Part shown: positions 8,839-18,245 of the stretch, one piece after another
Numbering within the stretch: position 1 is the stretch's first letter
How the letters are laid out: every line of letters begins with the position of its first letter
NCBI RefSeq assembly: GCF_001426525.1
Contig: NZ_LMEW01000008.1
Location: 62,387 to 126,386 of the forward strand
Length of the DNA stretch: 64,000 nucleotides
Source: Massilia sp. Root133
Lineage (GTDB): Bacteria; Pseudomonadota; Gammaproteobacteria; Burkholderiales; Burkholderiaceae_D
Reading direction: 5' to 3'
Translations under genes and position numbers: made by a program
Notes under the pieces: model-generated
What the model saw: the letters and a program-made list of their open reading frames with translations, nothing else
Told to the model about the DNA's origin: nothing
Database searches by the model: none

Positions 8839-10710
8839 TTGGATACGCAGAACAAGAACATCGCCGGCCTCGCGCTGGCCGCCGTCGGCATCGTGTACGG
8901 CGACATCGGCACGAGTCCGTTGTATTCGCTGAAGACCGTCTTCGACCCGGCGCACGGACTGCCCCTCACGCCCGCCAACCTGGTCGGCGTCGTGTCGCTG
9001 ATCTTCTGGGGCCTGTCCGTCATCGTCTCGTTCAAGTACGTGACGCTCGTGCTGCGCGCCGACAACCGCGGCGAGGGCGGCATCATGGCCCTGCTGGCGC
9101 TCGCGCTGGGCGCCGTCGGCGACCGCAGGCGGATGCACCTCGGGCTGCTGCTGATCGGCGTGTTCGGCGCGTCGCTGTTCTACGGCGACAGCGTGATCAC
9201 GCCCGCGATCTCGGTGCTGTCCGCCATCGAGGGGCTCGAAGTCGCGACCCCGGCGCTGCAGCCCTATGTCGTGCCGCTGACGATCGTCGTCCTGATCTGC
9301 CTGTACGCGGCGCAGCGCCACGGCACGGCCGGCATCGGCCGCTGGTTCGGCCCCGTCATGCTGGTGTGGTTCGCGGCGCTGGCGGCGATGGGCGTGCTGA
9401 ACATCGTGCGCAATCCCGGCATCCTCGTCGCGCTCAATCCGTGGCACGCGGTGCGCTTCTTCCTCGACAACCGCGGCCTCGGCTTCCTGGCGCTGGGCGC
9501 GGTCGTGCTGGCCTTCACGGGCGCCGAGGCGCTGTATGCGGACATGGGCCATTTCGGCAGGACACCGATCCGGCTCGCGTGGTTCGCCGTCGCCTTTCCG
9601 GCCCTCGCGCTGAACTATCTCGGCCAGGGCGGGCTGCTGCTCGCGCGGCCGGACGCGATCGCCAATCCGTTCTACCAGCAACTGGGCAGCTGGAGCGTCT
9701 ATCCGCTCGTCGTGCTGTCCACCATCGCCACCGTGATCGCGTCGCAGGCGACGATCTCGGGCACGTTCTCGATGACGAAGGAAGCGATCGCGCTCGGCTT
9801 CCTGCCGCGCATGCGCACCGTGCACACGTCGGAGCGCGAGATCGGCCAGGTTTATCTCCCCGTCATCAACTGGCTGCAACTGATCGCCGTGCTGCTGGCC
9901 GTCGTCGGGTTCGGCTCGTCCGACGCGCTGGCGTCCGCCTACGGCATCGCGGTCACGGCGACGATGCTGGCGACGACGATCCTCACTTACTTCGTGATCC
10001 GCTACCGCTGGCGCATGAATCTGCTGCTGTGCCTGGGCGCGACCGGCTTCTTCTTCGTGATCGACGCGGCGTTCTTTTCGGCCAACGTGCTGAAACTGCT
10101 GCACGGCGGCTGGTTCCCGCTGACGCTGGGTGTGCTGCTGTTCACGTTGATGCTCACGTGGCGCCGCGGCCGCGCGCAGATGTTCGAGAACCTGCAGAAG
10201 CACGCCATCCCGCTCGACGCTTTCCTCGAATCATTGTTTATCGCGCCGCCGACGCGGGTCGCCGGCACGGCCATCTTCCTGCGCGGCGAAAGCGATGGCG
10301 TGCCGCATGCGATGCTGCACAACCTGCTGCACAACAAGGTGCTGCACGAGCGCGTCGTGTTTCTCACCGTGTACATCGCCGACGAGCCGTACGTCGATGC
10401 GGCGTCCCGGATCCGCATTACCGATCTTGGACACGGCTGCCACCAGGTCGACGTGAAATTCGGTTTCAAGGACGAGCCGGACATCCCCGGCATCCTCGAC
10501 CAGTGCGCGGCGCATGGCCTGGCGTTCGACATGATGCAGACCTCGTTCTTCGTCGCGCGCCAGACCGTGATCTCGACGCCGGGCGGGGGTATGGCGCCGT
10601 GGCGCGAGCACCTGTTCGTCGCGATGCAGCGCAACGCCCGCGATGCCGCCGACTACTACCGCATTCCGACCAATCGGGTCATCGAGCTGGGCACGCAGGT
10701 GGAAATCTAG
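8839..10710 (+). CDS. kup: Kup-type low-affinity potassium:proton symporter
   Basis: 623 aa, the usual Kup length. The N terminus after a TTG start reads MDTQNKNIAGLALAAVGIVY, followed by GDIGTSPLY, the Kup signature. About twelve membrane helices follow to residue 430, then the C-terminal cytosolic domain (FLRGESDGVPHAMLHNLLHN..., ending RIPTNRVIELGTQVEI). The TTG at 8839 is preceded by a GGAGAA ribosome site. It takes up potassium constitutively at the inner membrane and complements the inducible Kdp pump encoded next door on the other strand. Confidence 0.96.
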   Translation: MDTQNKNIAGLALAAVGIVYGDIGTSPLYSLKTVFDPAHGLPLTPANLVGVVSLIFWGLSVIVSFKYVTLVLRADNRGEGGIMALLALALGAVGDRRRMHLGLLLIGVFGASLFYGDSVITPAISVLSAIEGLEVATPALQPYVVPLTIVVLICLYAAQRHGTAGIGRWFGPVMLVWFAALAAMGVLNIVRNPGILVALNPWHAVRFFLDNRGLGFLALGAVVLAFTGAEALYADMGHFGRTPIRLAWFAVAFPALALNYLGQGGLLLARPDAIANPFYQQLGSWSVYPLVVLSTIATVIASQATISGTFSMTKEAIALGFLPRMRTVHTSEREIGQVYLPVINWLQLIAVLLAVVGFGSSDALASAYGIAVTATMLATTILTYFVIRYRWRMNLLLCLGATGFFFVIDAAFFSANVLKLLHGGWFPLTLGVLLFTLMLTWRRGRAQMFENLQKHAIPLDAFLESLFIAPPTRVAGTAIFLRGESDGVPHAMLHNLLHNKVLHERVVFLTVYIADEPYVDAASRIRITDLGHGCHQVDVKFGFKDEPDIPGILDQCAAHGLAFDMMQTSFFVARQTVISTPGGGMAPWREHLFVAMQRNARDAADYYRIPTNRVIELGTQVEI

Positions 10711-10782
10711 CGGCGCCGCTCGTGCGAATGTGGACGGCGGGCGCCGACGCGGATAAGCTGGAGCCGGAGGGGAGTCCGCACC

Positions 10783-12372
10783 ATGCACGATGCCAACCAC
10801 AGCGCCGCCGACCACGACGGCCAGGGATTGTCCGCGCCCGACGGCCAGCGCCGGCCGCTGGTCGCGCTGGCTGTCGGGCTGCTCGCCTGCTTCTGCCTGC
10901 TGCTGGGCGGCCTGCAGGGCTGGAGCGCCTGGCATGCCTATGAGGCCGAACGGGAAGACAGCCGCGTCGCCACGGCCAATATGGCGCGGGCGCTCGCGAC
11001 GCATGCGGAGACGTCGATCCGGTTGGGGGACGCCGTGCTGACCGAGATGGTCGAGCGCGTCGAGCACGATGGCCTGGGCGAGGCCGCCACGGCACGCCTG
11101 ACGGGACGGCTGCGCGCGATCACGCACGACATGGGCGAACTGCACGGCCTGTTCGTGTACGGGCCGGACGGCAAGTGGCTGACATCGTCGCTGCCGCGCC
11201 CCATGCAGGGCAATAATTTCGACCGCGAATACTTCCAGTTCCACCTGCTGCACAGCGGGCGCGGGACGCACGTGGGCGTGCCCGTGCGCAGCCGGTCGAC
11301 CGGGGTGTGGATCCTGCCACTGTCGCGCCGCCTCGAAGCACCCGACGGCAGCTTTGCCGGCGTGGTGCTGGCCACGCTGAACCTGGCGTGGTTCGGCCGC
11401 TTCTACGACAGTTTCGATGTCGGCGAGAACGGCACGATCCTGTTCGCGCTCGACAACGGCACGCTGATCTACCGCCGGCCGTTCCACGACGACCAGGTCG
11501 GCATGGACATCCGCAACGGCACCATCTGGCAGCAGATCCAGCGCGACGGCCAGGCCGGCTCGATGGTGGCGACGCCCCGGATCGACAACGTCGAGCGCCT
11601 GTACAGCTACCGGCACCTGGTGGGCTATCCGCTGTTCGTCGCCAGCGGGCAGGCGACGGACGAGGTCCTGTCCGGATGGCGCCGCACCACGGTGCAGACG
11701 GCGATCCTGGGCGCGGCGGCAATGCTCCTGCTGGCGTGCGGCGGCGTGATCCTCGTGCGCCAGATCCGCGTCCGCGAACGGCTCGAGCGCGACCTGATCC
11801 GCGTGGGCGTCTCGCTCAGGCGCCACAACGCGTCGCTGCAGAACCTGGCCGACAGCGATGCGCTGACGGGCCTGGCCAACCGCCGCCTGTTCGAAGACCG
11901 CCTCGTGCGCGAATACGAGCGCGCGCGCCGCAGCGGGGCGCCGTTCGCCCTCATCCTGGCCGACGTCGACCACTTCAAGCAGTACAGCGACCGCTACGGC
12001 CACGCCGCCGGCGACGAGTGCCTGCGCAAGGTGGCCGGTGCCATCGAGAGCGGGGCGCGGCGGCCGGGCGACCTGGCCGCGCGCTACGGCGGCGAGGAAT
12101 TCGCCATCATCCTCGCCGACACCGACCTCACCGGCGCCAACGCGGTGGCCGACACGATCCGCGCGGCCGTGGTGGACCTGGACCTGCGCCACGCGGACAA
12201 CCCGACCGGCCGCGTCACCCTCAGCATGGGCCTGTACGTGGGCCATCCGGCGCTGGCCGAGCGCGACGATCCGCTGGCCTGGGTCGACGTGGCCGACCGA
12301 CTGTTGTACGAGGCCAAGGATGCCGGCCGCAACCGCGTCGTGTCGCGCGAGGGACACGAGGCGGCCGCGTGA
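10783..12372 (+). CDS. Membrane-anchored diguanylate cyclase with periplasmic Cache sensor
   Basis: 529 aa. A first membrane helix is at about residues 27-47, then a periplasmic double-Cache sensor (the NFDREYFQFH and SRRLEAPDG region is typical) and a second helix at about 302-324. The C-terminal GGDEF domain has an intact active site GGEEF at residues 436-440, the LTGLANRR motif and RVTLSMGL. It should make cyclic di-GMP in response to a small periplasmic ligand. A GGAGGGGA ribosome site precedes the ATG at 10783. It is 72 bp after kup with no sign of coupling. Confidence 0.93.
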   Translation: MHDANHSAADHDGQGLSAPDGQRRPLVALAVGLLACFCLLLGGLQGWSAWHAYEAEREDSRVATANMARALATHAETSIRLGDAVLTEMVERVEHDGLGEAATARLTGRLRAITHDMGELHGLFVYGPDGKWLTSSLPRPMQGNNFDREYFQFHLLHSGRGTHVGVPVRSRSTGVWILPLSRRLEAPDGSFAGVVLATLNLAWFGRFYDSFDVGENGTILFALDNGTLIYRRPFHDDQVGMDIRNGTIWQQIQRDGQAGSMVATPRIDNVERLYSYRHLVGYPLFVASGQATDEVLSGWRRTTVQTAILGAAAMLLLACGGVILVRQIRVRERLERDLIRVGVSLRRHNASLQNLADSDALTGLANRRLFEDRLVREYERARRSGAPFALILADVDHFKQYSDRYGHAAGDECLRKVAGAIESGARRPGDLAARYGGEEFAIILADTDLTGANAVADTIRAAVVDLDLRHADNPTGRVTLSMGLYVGHPALAERDDPLAWVDVADRLLYEAKDAGRNRVVSREGHEAAA

Positions 12373-12441
12373 TGCCGTGCGCTGGCCGGCCGTAAAAGGT
12401 CTACACTGATGTGGAGGCTGCCTCGATCCGATAGGCAAACC

Positions 12442-12906
12442 ATGGAAGCGAACGACACATCGACCAAGCAAGGCAAGCGGACCCCGCTGCTCGACGACCA
12501 GTTGTGCTTTGCGCTGTATTCGACCGGTCTGGCGATGAACAAGGTGTACCGCAAGCTGCTGCGCAAGCTGGACCTGACTTACCCGCAATACCTCGTCATG
12601 CTGGTGCTGTGGGAAAAGGACGAGCAGACGGTGTCCGAGATCGGCGCCCGGCTGTTCCTGGACTCGGCCACGCTGACGCCGCTGCTCAAGCGGCTGGAGG
12701 CGGCCGGCCTGGTGAGCCGGACCCGTTCCGCCGCCGACGAACGGCAGGTCGTCGTGGCTCTGAGTCCCGCCGGCCGCGCGCTGGAGCAGGAAGCCGCCGC
12801 GATCCACGACGGCGTGCTGTGCGCCACCACGTGCGAACCGTCCGATCTCGCTGCGCTCAAGCGGCAGCTGGACATGCTGCGCGGCAAACTGGCCGACCAC
12901 CCTTGA
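12442..12906 (+). CDS. OhrR-type MarR family peroxide-sensing repressor
   Basis: 154 aa winged-helix protein. The segment [20 protein letters not shown] has a cysteine at residue 22, the position of the peroxide-reactive cysteine of OhrR, and the family phrase [20 protein letters not shown] follows. Two more cysteines (CATTC, near residue 130) suggest a two-cysteine OhrR. The start is set at ATG 12442, where homology begins; an in-frame ATG at 12409 adds eleven unconserved residues. OhrR normally represses an adjacent ohr gene, but none lies nearby, so the target is unknown. Confidence 0.85.
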   Translation: MEANDTSTKQGKRTPLLDDQLCFALYSTGLAMNKVYRKLLRKLDLTYPQYLVMLVLWEKDEQTVSEIGARLFLDSATLTPLLKRLEAAGLVSRTRSAADERQVVVALSPAGRALEQEAAAIHDGVLCATTCEPSDLAALKRQLDMLRGKLADHP

Positions 12907-12990
12907 ATAATGCATATTTTTAGTCACAAACGCTTACGCGCCGGATGATGCGATCTTGAACACGGACTGCTATCCTGATCGGAGGCTTCC

Positions 12991-13662
12991 ATGACAAAGG
13001 GGACACGCATGAACACCATCCATCTCGCATTGGCCGCTGGGCTGCTCGCCGCTGGCGGCGCGCACGCGCAGCTGCTGGACAGCGCGGCGGCATCGAAGGA
13101 CTTGTCGGCCACGCGCACGCTGTCCCCGCCGTTCGCGAAGATCCAGCCCGTCCCGCGCACGTACATGGGCAATGCGGCGGAAACCGATGGCCTGCGCCAC
13201 CAGGACAAGAGCGCGTTCGGCGTCTACGTCTCCGATCCCAAGCTGTTCGCGGGCGTCAACCTGGCGCCGAACTTCGCCATCGAGACGGGCTACGCGAACC
13301 TGTACACGCGCGGCTTCCACTTCGCCGATTACGCCCGGCCCGACGAGGTGAACGGCGCGCTCGGCACCAAGGGCGCCAACAGCTACCTGGCGGCGCGGCT
13401 CAACGTGCCCGTCAACGACCAGTTCTCCGCCTACGGCAAGCTGGGCGTCGCCGTCAGCGAGCGGGTGGCCCACGACAAGAGTCTCCGCAACACCGTGTCG
13501 GACACGGACGTCGGCCCGTACGTAGGCATGGGCGCGCGCTACAAGGTCAGCGAGAAGGCGTCCGTGACGGCGGGCTACGAGCAGTACGGCAACAGCGCGA
13601 AGAAATGGGGCAGCGAGACCAATAACTCGGGCCTGCAGGCCAAGTTCAAGATGGGTTTCTGA
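12991..13662 (+). CDS. Small outer-membrane beta-barrel protein (paralogue of 18472-19032)
   Basis: 223 aa from the ATG at 12991 (GGAGG ribosome site 6 bp before); the inner ATG at 13009 gives the cleaner signal peptide MNTIHLALAAGLLAAGGAHA. The mature chain alternates polar and hydrophobic residues in beta strands (FAIETGYANLYTRGFHF, FSAYGKLGVAVS, YVGMGARYKVSEKASVTAGY) and ends in Phe (FKMGF), as in OmpA/OmpX-like barrels. The phrase FSAYGKLG and the overall plan recur in the protein at 18472, so the two are probably paralogues. Function is unknown beyond outer-membrane location. Confidence 0.8.
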   Translation: MTKGTRMNTIHLALAAGLLAAGGAHAQLLDSAAASKDLSATRTLSPPFAKIQPVPRTYMGNAAETDGLRHQDKSAFGVYVSDPKLFAGVNLAPNFAIETGYANLYTRGFHFADYARPDEVNGALGTKGANSYLAARLNVPVNDQFSAYGKLGVAVSERVAHDKSLRNTVSDTDVGPYVGMGARYKVSEKASVTAGYEQYGNSAKKWGSETNNSGLQAKFKMGF

Positions 13663-13683
13663 GCCTGTGTCACAATCGCGGGC

Positions 13684-14385
13684 ATGGATAAACTGCTCTC
13701 TGAATTGAACCGCCTGTACCTGCTGCCGGACAGCCCGGCGGCGCAGCGCGGCCCCGGCCCGGCCGCGGACCTCGTCTCCGGCGCGGGCCTCGTGCGCGCC
13801 ATCGCGATCCCGTTCCGCAAGGCGCCCGGCGCGGACGCCCAGCACTGGGAACGCCTGTGCACCGTCGCGAACGGACTGCAGGCCGACTTCGGCTTCCCGG
13901 CCCCCGCGGTGAGCGTGACGAGCACCGGCGGCTTCATGCTGTGGCTGTCGCTGGCGGCGCCCGTGCCAGTCGCCGACGCGCGCCGCTTTGTCGCCGGCCT
14001 GGGCCGGTTGTGGCCGGACACGCTGCCGCCCGCCGACACCATCGGCGTCCCCGTGGAACTGCCGCCGTGCCCGAACGCGGCGGCCGGGACGTGGGCCGCG
14101 TTCATCCATCCGGGCATGGGCGCGTCGTTCGCGGACGAGTCCGGGCTCGACATGGCGCCGCCCGCGACGGGGCAGGTCGCGTTCCTGGAAAGCCTGGACA
14201 GCATCGCGCCCGGCCAGTTCAGCGCCGCGCTGGCGCGGCTCGAGACCCCCGCGGCACCTGCCGCCGCGCCGCCGCCTCTTGCCGCCGACGGCCTGCTGCT
14301 GGAGGACGCGACGCTGGAAGACATCGTGCGCGTCCTGCACGCGCGCGGCATCGAACCCACGTTCCGCTTCACGCTGCCGCGATGA
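13684..14385 (+). CDS. Unrecognised 233-aa cytoplasmic protein
   Basis: I do not recognise a family with confidence. The chain begins MDKLLSELNRLYLLPDSP, has no signal peptide or membrane helix, and is rich in Ala and Pro with a low-complexity linker (PAAPAAAPPP, about residues 193-205) before a short C-terminal helix-strand segment. The central part (RAIAIPFRKAPGADAQHWER and VSVTSTGGFMLWLSL) is faintly reminiscent of prim-pol/RRM-like folds, but no catalytic set is evident. Its last codon overlaps the start of the next gene (ATGA), so the two are translationally coupled. Normal codon use for the region supports a real gene. Confidence 0.7.
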   Translation: MDKLLSELNRLYLLPDSPAAQRGPGPAADLVSGAGLVRAIAIPFRKAPGADAQHWERLCTVANGLQADFGFPAPAVSVTSTGGFMLWLSLAAPVPVADARRFVAGLGRLWPDTLPPADTIGVPVELPPCPNAAAGTWAAFIHPGMGASFADESGLDMAPPATGQVAFLESLDSIAPGQFSAALARLETPAAPAAAPPPLAADGLLLEDATLEDIVRVLHARGIEPTFRFTLPR

Positions 14386-15419
14386 AGCGCGCCTTGCTGG
14401 CCACGGCCGCCGCCGTCGCGCTGCACGCGCAGGCGGCCAACCCGATCGTCAAGGGCTGGTATGCCGATCCGGAAATCCGCCTGTTCGGCGACACGTACTG
14501 GATCTATCCGACGTATTCCGCGGACTACGAACAACCGGCGCGGCCGACGGCCTTCACGCCGGACCAGCAGCGGATGCGGGCCCGCTCGGACCTGATCTGG
14601 GCGCCGTTCCTGAAGCAGACCTTCTTCGACGCGTTCTCGTCGCGCGACCTCGTGCACTGGACGCGGCACGAGCGCGTGCTCGACGTCGCGCACGTGGCCT
14701 GGGCCGCGTACGCCGTGTGGGCGCCGTCGGCCATCGCGCACGACGGCAAGTACTACCTGTTCTTCGGCGCGAACGACATCAAGAGCAACGACCAGCTGGG
14801 CGGCATCGGCGTGGCCGTCAGCGACCGGCCCGATGGTCCGTTCAAGGATGCCCTCGGCAAGCCGCTGATCGGCCGGATCCACAATGGCGCGCAGCCGATC
14901 GACCAGATGGTATTCAAGGACGACGACGGCCAGGCGTACATGGTCTACGGCGGCTGGAAGCACGCCAACGTCGTGAAACTCGCGCCGGACCTGCTCGGTG
15001 TCGTGCCGCTCCCGGACGGGACCACGTACAAGGACATCACGCCCGATCCGGACTACGTGGAAGGTCCGTTCATGGCCAAGCGCCGTGGCGTGTACTACTT
15101 CATGTGGTCGGAAGGGGAGTGGACCGGGCCGGACTACCGCGTCGCGTATGCGATGGGCCCGTCGCCATTCGGACCGTTCAAGCGCATCGGCACGATCCTC
15201 GCGCAGGATGGCAAGATCGCGCGTGGCGCGGGCCACCACTCGATCGTCAACGTGCCCGGCACCGACGAGTGGTACATCGCCTACCACCGCCGCCCGCTGG
15301 GCGAGACCGACGGCAACCATCGCGAGCTGGCCGTCGAGCGCCTCTACTTCAACGACGACGGCACGATCCGGCCCGTGGTCATGACGAACGAAGGCGTGGC
15401 ACCGCGGCTCGTGCGCTGA
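14382..15419 (+). CDS. Secreted glycoside hydrolase family 43 protein
   Basis: 345 aa. The start ATG overlaps the preceding stop. Signal peptide MKRALLATAAAVALHAQA is followed by a five-bladed propeller pattern. The GH43 acids are visible: the base aspartate in KGWYADPEI near the mature N terminus, and the acid glutamate in DYVEGPFMAK. Segments DLVHWTRH and DDDGQAYMVYGG are typical of the family. Substrates are likely arabinosyl or xylosyl side chains of plant polysaccharide; the exact activity cannot be read from sequence. It lies outside the main arabinose locus and has no sugar-regulon operator nearby. Confidence 0.88.
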   Translation: MKRALLATAAAVALHAQAANPIVKGWYADPEIRLFGDTYWIYPTYSADYEQPARPTAFTPDQQRMRARSDLIWAPFLKQTFFDAFSSRDLVHWTRHERVLDVAHVAWAAYAVWAPSAIAHDGKYYLFFGANDIKSNDQLGGIGVAVSDRPDGPFKDALGKPLIGRIHNGAQPIDQMVFKDDDGQAYMVYGGWKHANVVKLAPDLLGVVPLPDGTTYKDITPDPDYVEGPFMAKRRGVYYFMWSEGEWTGPDYRVAYAMGPSPFGPFKRIGTILAQDGKIARGAGHHSIVNVPGTDEWYIAYHRRPLGETDGNHRELAVERLYFNDDGTIRPVVMTNEGVAPRLVR

Positions 15420-16301
15420 TCACGGCGCGAGATAGGCAGCCAGCTCGTCCGGCGTCCCTTTCGGAAACGCCGCTTTCAGAAAATCGAGGAAGGCCGACAC
15501 GCGCGCGCTCAGCAGCCTGCGCGACGGGTACAGCGCCCACAGCGCGATCTCGGGCCCGGCCACGTCGCCCCAGCGCACCAGCCGCCCCGCCGCGAGATCG
15601 TGACTGACGACCGACGCGGGCAAACAGCCCGCACCGACGCCGGCCCGCACCGCGTCGCGCACCATGACGAGCGACGACAGGCGCAGTATCGGGTCGATCG
15701 CGATGTCCGGCGCGCCCGCCACTTGCCACGTCGCCTGGTCGCCCACGGGCCGCACGACGGCGGGCACGGGCGCCCCATCGGCCGGCCGCGCCAGATGCGG
15801 TGCCGCCACGACGACGAGCCGGTCGCGCAGGAAGATGCGGCCGACGAGGTTTTCGTCCGGATCGGGATTCACGCGGATGACGAGGTCGTAGCCTTCCTCG
15901 ACCATGTCCACCGGCCGGTCTTCCGTCGTCACCTCCAGCCGCACGTCGGGATACGCCCGCGCGAAGCCTGCGGCCAGCGTGCCCATCGCCGTCTGCGAGA
16001 ACAGCAGCGGGGCGCTGATGCGCAGCCGGCCGCGCGGCCGGTCGCCGCCCGAGGCGAGGGCCGCCGCCGTCTCGTCGATCTCCGCGAGGAGTGCCCCGGT
16101 CCGCTCGTACAGCGCGCGTCCTTCCTGCGTCAGCTTCAGCAGGCGCGCGCCCCGTTCGAACAGGCGCAGGCCGAGATCCGCTTCCAGCTCCGCGACGCGG
16201 CGCGACAGGGTCGCCTTCGGCCGGCCCGTCTCCCGGGCGGCGCGGCCGAAGCCGCCGTGGCGGGCGACGAGATTGAAATCGGCGAGGGCAAGCAAGTCCA
16301 T
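15420..16301 (-). CDS. LysR family transcriptional regulator
   Basis: 293 aa from the ATG at 16301 (MDLLALADFNLVARHGGFGR); an in-frame extension to 16388 has no homology. The N-terminal winged helix reads AARETGRPKATLSRRVAELE, followed by an effector domain. It is divergent from the NmrA-family gene at 16417, and the 115-bp gap contains an interrupted repeat ACCG-tctat-CGGT. The usual reading is that it controls this neighbour and itself. The effector is unknown. Confidence 0.9.
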   Translation of the reverse strand: MDLLALADFNLVARHGGFGRAARETGRPKATLSRRVAELEADLGLRLFERGARLLKLTQEGRALYERTGALLAEIDETAAALASGGDRPRGRLRISAPLLFSQTAMGTLAAGFARAYPDVRLEVTTEDRPVDMVEEGYDLVIRVNPDPDENLVGRIFLRDRLVVVAAPHLARPADGAPVPAVVRPVGDQATWQVAGAPDIAIDPILRLSSLVMVRDAVRAGVGAGCLPASVVSHDLAAGRLVRWGDVAGPEIALWALYPSRRLLSARVSAFLDFLKAAFPKGTPDELAAYLAP

Positions 16302-16416
16302 GTGTTCCACCTGTGAGACGGGATGTCCAATATTACCGTCTATCGGTCCGCCTGCGGGATGGCTAATCTGTGAAGCGTCAACCGACACTTTTCACAACCC
16401 AACAGGAGCACACATC

Positions 16417-17283
16417 ATGACCATTCTCGTCACCGGCGCCACCGGCAACATCGGCCACCACGTCGTCAACCAGCTCGTGCAGCGCGGCGCCCCCGTGCGC
16501 GCACTCGTCCGCAATCCCGCCAAGGCCGACTTTCCGAGCGGCGTCGACGTCGTCCAGGGCGACCTCCTCGACGTGGATGCCCTGCGCCGCGCATTCGACG
16601 GCGTATCGACGCTGTTCCTGCTGAATGCCGTCGTCCCGGACGAATTCACGCAGGCGCTCGTCACGCTGAACGTGGCGCGGGAAGCGGGCGTGCAGCGCGT
16701 CGTCTACCTGTCCGTCATCCACAGCGACCTGTACGTGAACGTGCCGCACTTCGCCGGTAAATTCGGCGTCGAGCGGATGATCGAGCAGATGGGCTTTGCC
16801 GCCACCATCCTGCGTCCGGCCTATTTCATCGACAACGACGTCACGATCAAGGACGTGGTGCTGGGCTACGGCGTGTATCCGATGCCGGTCGGCGCCAGGG
16901 GCCTCGCGATGGTCGATGCGCGCGACATCGCGGAGGTGGCCGCCATCGAGCTGATCCGCCGCCACGATGCCGCGCAGCCGTTGCCGCTCGAACGCATCAA
17001 CGTCGTCGGCCCGGACACGCTGACGGGGACCGACATCGCCGCGATCTGGTCCGACGTCTTGCAGCGTCCGATCGCGTACGGCGGCGACGACACGGCCGCC
17101 TTCGAACAGAACCTGCGCCAGTTCATGCCGGCCTGGATGGCCTACGACATGCGCCTGATGAGCGAGCGCTTCGCCACCGACGGCATGGTGCCGGAAGCCG
17201 GCGACGTCGCACGCCTGACCGCGCTGCTGGGCCGTCCGCTGCGCAGCTATCGCGCCTTCGCCGCTGCCATCGCGGCGGCCTGA
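16417..17283 (+). CDS. NmrA/SDR-like NAD(P)-binding oxidoreductase
   Basis: 288 aa atypical short-chain dehydrogenase with the nucleotide-binding motif TGATGNIG at residues 6-13 and a YLSV segment in place of the classical Ser-Tyr-Lys triad. It resembles NmrA/QOR2-type proteins that either reduce quinones or sense NAD(P). An AGGAG ribosome site precedes the ATG. It is transcribed divergently from the LysR gene, a common arrangement for oxidant- or quinone-inducible reductases; that role is inference. Confidence 0.87.
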   Translation: MTILVTGATGNIGHHVVNQLVQRGAPVRALVRNPAKADFPSGVDVVQGDLLDVDALRRAFDGVSTLFLLNAVVPDEFTQALVTLNVAREAGVQRVVYLSVIHSDLYVNVPHFAGKFGVERMIEQMGFAATILRPAYFIDNDVTIKDVVLGYGVYPMPVGARGLAMVDARDIAEVAAIELIRRHDAAQPLPLERINVVGPDTLTGTDIAAIWSDVLQRPIAYGGDDTAAFEQNLRQFMPAWMAYDMRLMSERFATDGMVPEAGDVARLTALLGRPLRSYRAFAAAIAAA

Positions 17284-17350
17284 ATCCAGCGCTTCGGCTT
17301 TCCCGAACTTCTGCTTCTGATATTTCTGATTCTATTGTTCCTCTGACAGC

Positions 17351-17378
17351 TTTACACTTTGTCCGTCGTCAATATAAG
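17351..17378 (+). promoter_or_regulatory. Predicted sigma-70 promoter of the SPFH gene
   Basis: TTTACA (17351-17356), a 16-bp spacer, then TATAAG (17373-17378), about 55 bp before the SPFH start. Just downstream GCCGATC (17386-17392) pairs with GATCGGC (17400-17406), forming a hairpin in the leader. Confidence 0.55.
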
Positions 17379-17432
17379 ACGACCTGCCGATCCAGAGTCG
17401 ATCGGCGGAACCAGAGCTGAAAGGGAATTGAA

Positions 17433-18245
17433 ATGAATCGAGTGTCATTGAACGCGGGCGTGAAGCTTGTCATCGCCGTCGTCGTGCTGATCCTGCTGTT
17501 CGCGCTGGCGCCGTTCGGGACGGTGCCGGCCGGCCATCGCGGCGTGATGACGACGTTCGGCAGCCCGAGCGACCAGGTGCTGAGCGAGGGCATCCACTTC
17601 CGCGTGCCGATCGCGCAGAAGCTCAACCTCGTCAACGTTTCGATCCAGAAGGGCGAAGGCGATGGCGATGCCGCCTCGCGCGACCTGCAGACCGTGCACA
17701 CCCGCGTGGCGCTGAACTACCATGTCCGTCCGGATGCCGCGATGACGGTGTTCCGCGACCTGGGCAACGAGCCGGGCCAGCGCATCATCATCCCCGCCGT
17801 GCAGGAAGCGGTGAAGGCCGTCACGGCCCGCTTCACGGCCGAGGAACTGATCGCCAAGCGTACCGAGGTGCGCGACCAGATCGTCACCCAGCTGCGCGAA
17901 CGGCTGGCGCGCCACGGCATCGTGGTGGACGAGTTCTCGATCGTGAACTTCAATTTCTCGCGCTCGTTCAATGAGGCGATCGAAGCGAAGACGACGGCCG
18001 AACAGCTCAAGCTGAAGGCGGAACGCGACCTGCAGCGCATCGAGGTGGAGGCGAAGCAGCGCGTCGCCCAGGCCAGGGCCGAAGCCGAATCGCTGGCCGT
18101 GCAGCGCCAGCAGGTGACGCCGGAACTGATCCGCCTGCGCGAGATGGAAAACCAGCGCATGGCCATCGAGAAGTGGGATGGCAAGCTGCCCAGCGTGGCC
18201 GGTGGCGCGGTCCCGTTCATCAACGTGAGCAATGGCGTTAAATGA
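17433..18245 (+). CDS. Prohibitin-family (SPFH) membrane protein
   Basis: 270 aa. One N-terminal membrane helix (about residues 11-29) is followed by an SPFH/Band-7 domain (VPAGHRGVMTTFG, ALNYHVRPDA, RFTAEELIAKRTEVRD) and a long coiled coil (about 180-240, rich in Glu, Lys and Ala). This is the prohibitin subgroup rather than HflK/HflC, which occur as a pair elsewhere. It probably forms ring scaffolds in the inner membrane affecting protease or lipid organisation. It is monocistronic with its own promoter. Confidence 0.9.
   Translation: MNRVSLNAGVKLVIAVVVLILLFALAPFGTVPAGHRGVMTTFGSPSDQVLSEGIHFRVPIAQKLNLVNVSIQKGEGDGDAASRDLQTVHTRVALNYHVRPDAAMTVFRDLGNEPGQRIIIPAVQEAVKAVTARFTAEELIAKRTEVRDQIVTQLRERLARHGIVVDEFSIVNFNFSRSFNEAIEAKTTAEQLKLKAERDLQRIEVEAKQRVAQARAEAESLAVQRQQVTPELIRLREMENQRMAIEKWDGKLPSVAGGAVPFINVSNGVK

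Noticed and set aside
8743-10203. 486-codon reverse frame opposite kup
   Set aside because: Gln/Arg/His-rich shadow; kup is certain.
10231-12927. 898-codon reverse frame opposite the Cache-GGDEF gene
   Set aside because: Shadow product without domains; GGEEF and Cache features lie on the plus strand.
17284-17350. TTCTG-rich run before the SPFH promoter resembling a short tandem repeat
   Set aside because: Units are irregular (CTTCTG, TTTCTG, TTCT) and too few to call a repeat array.
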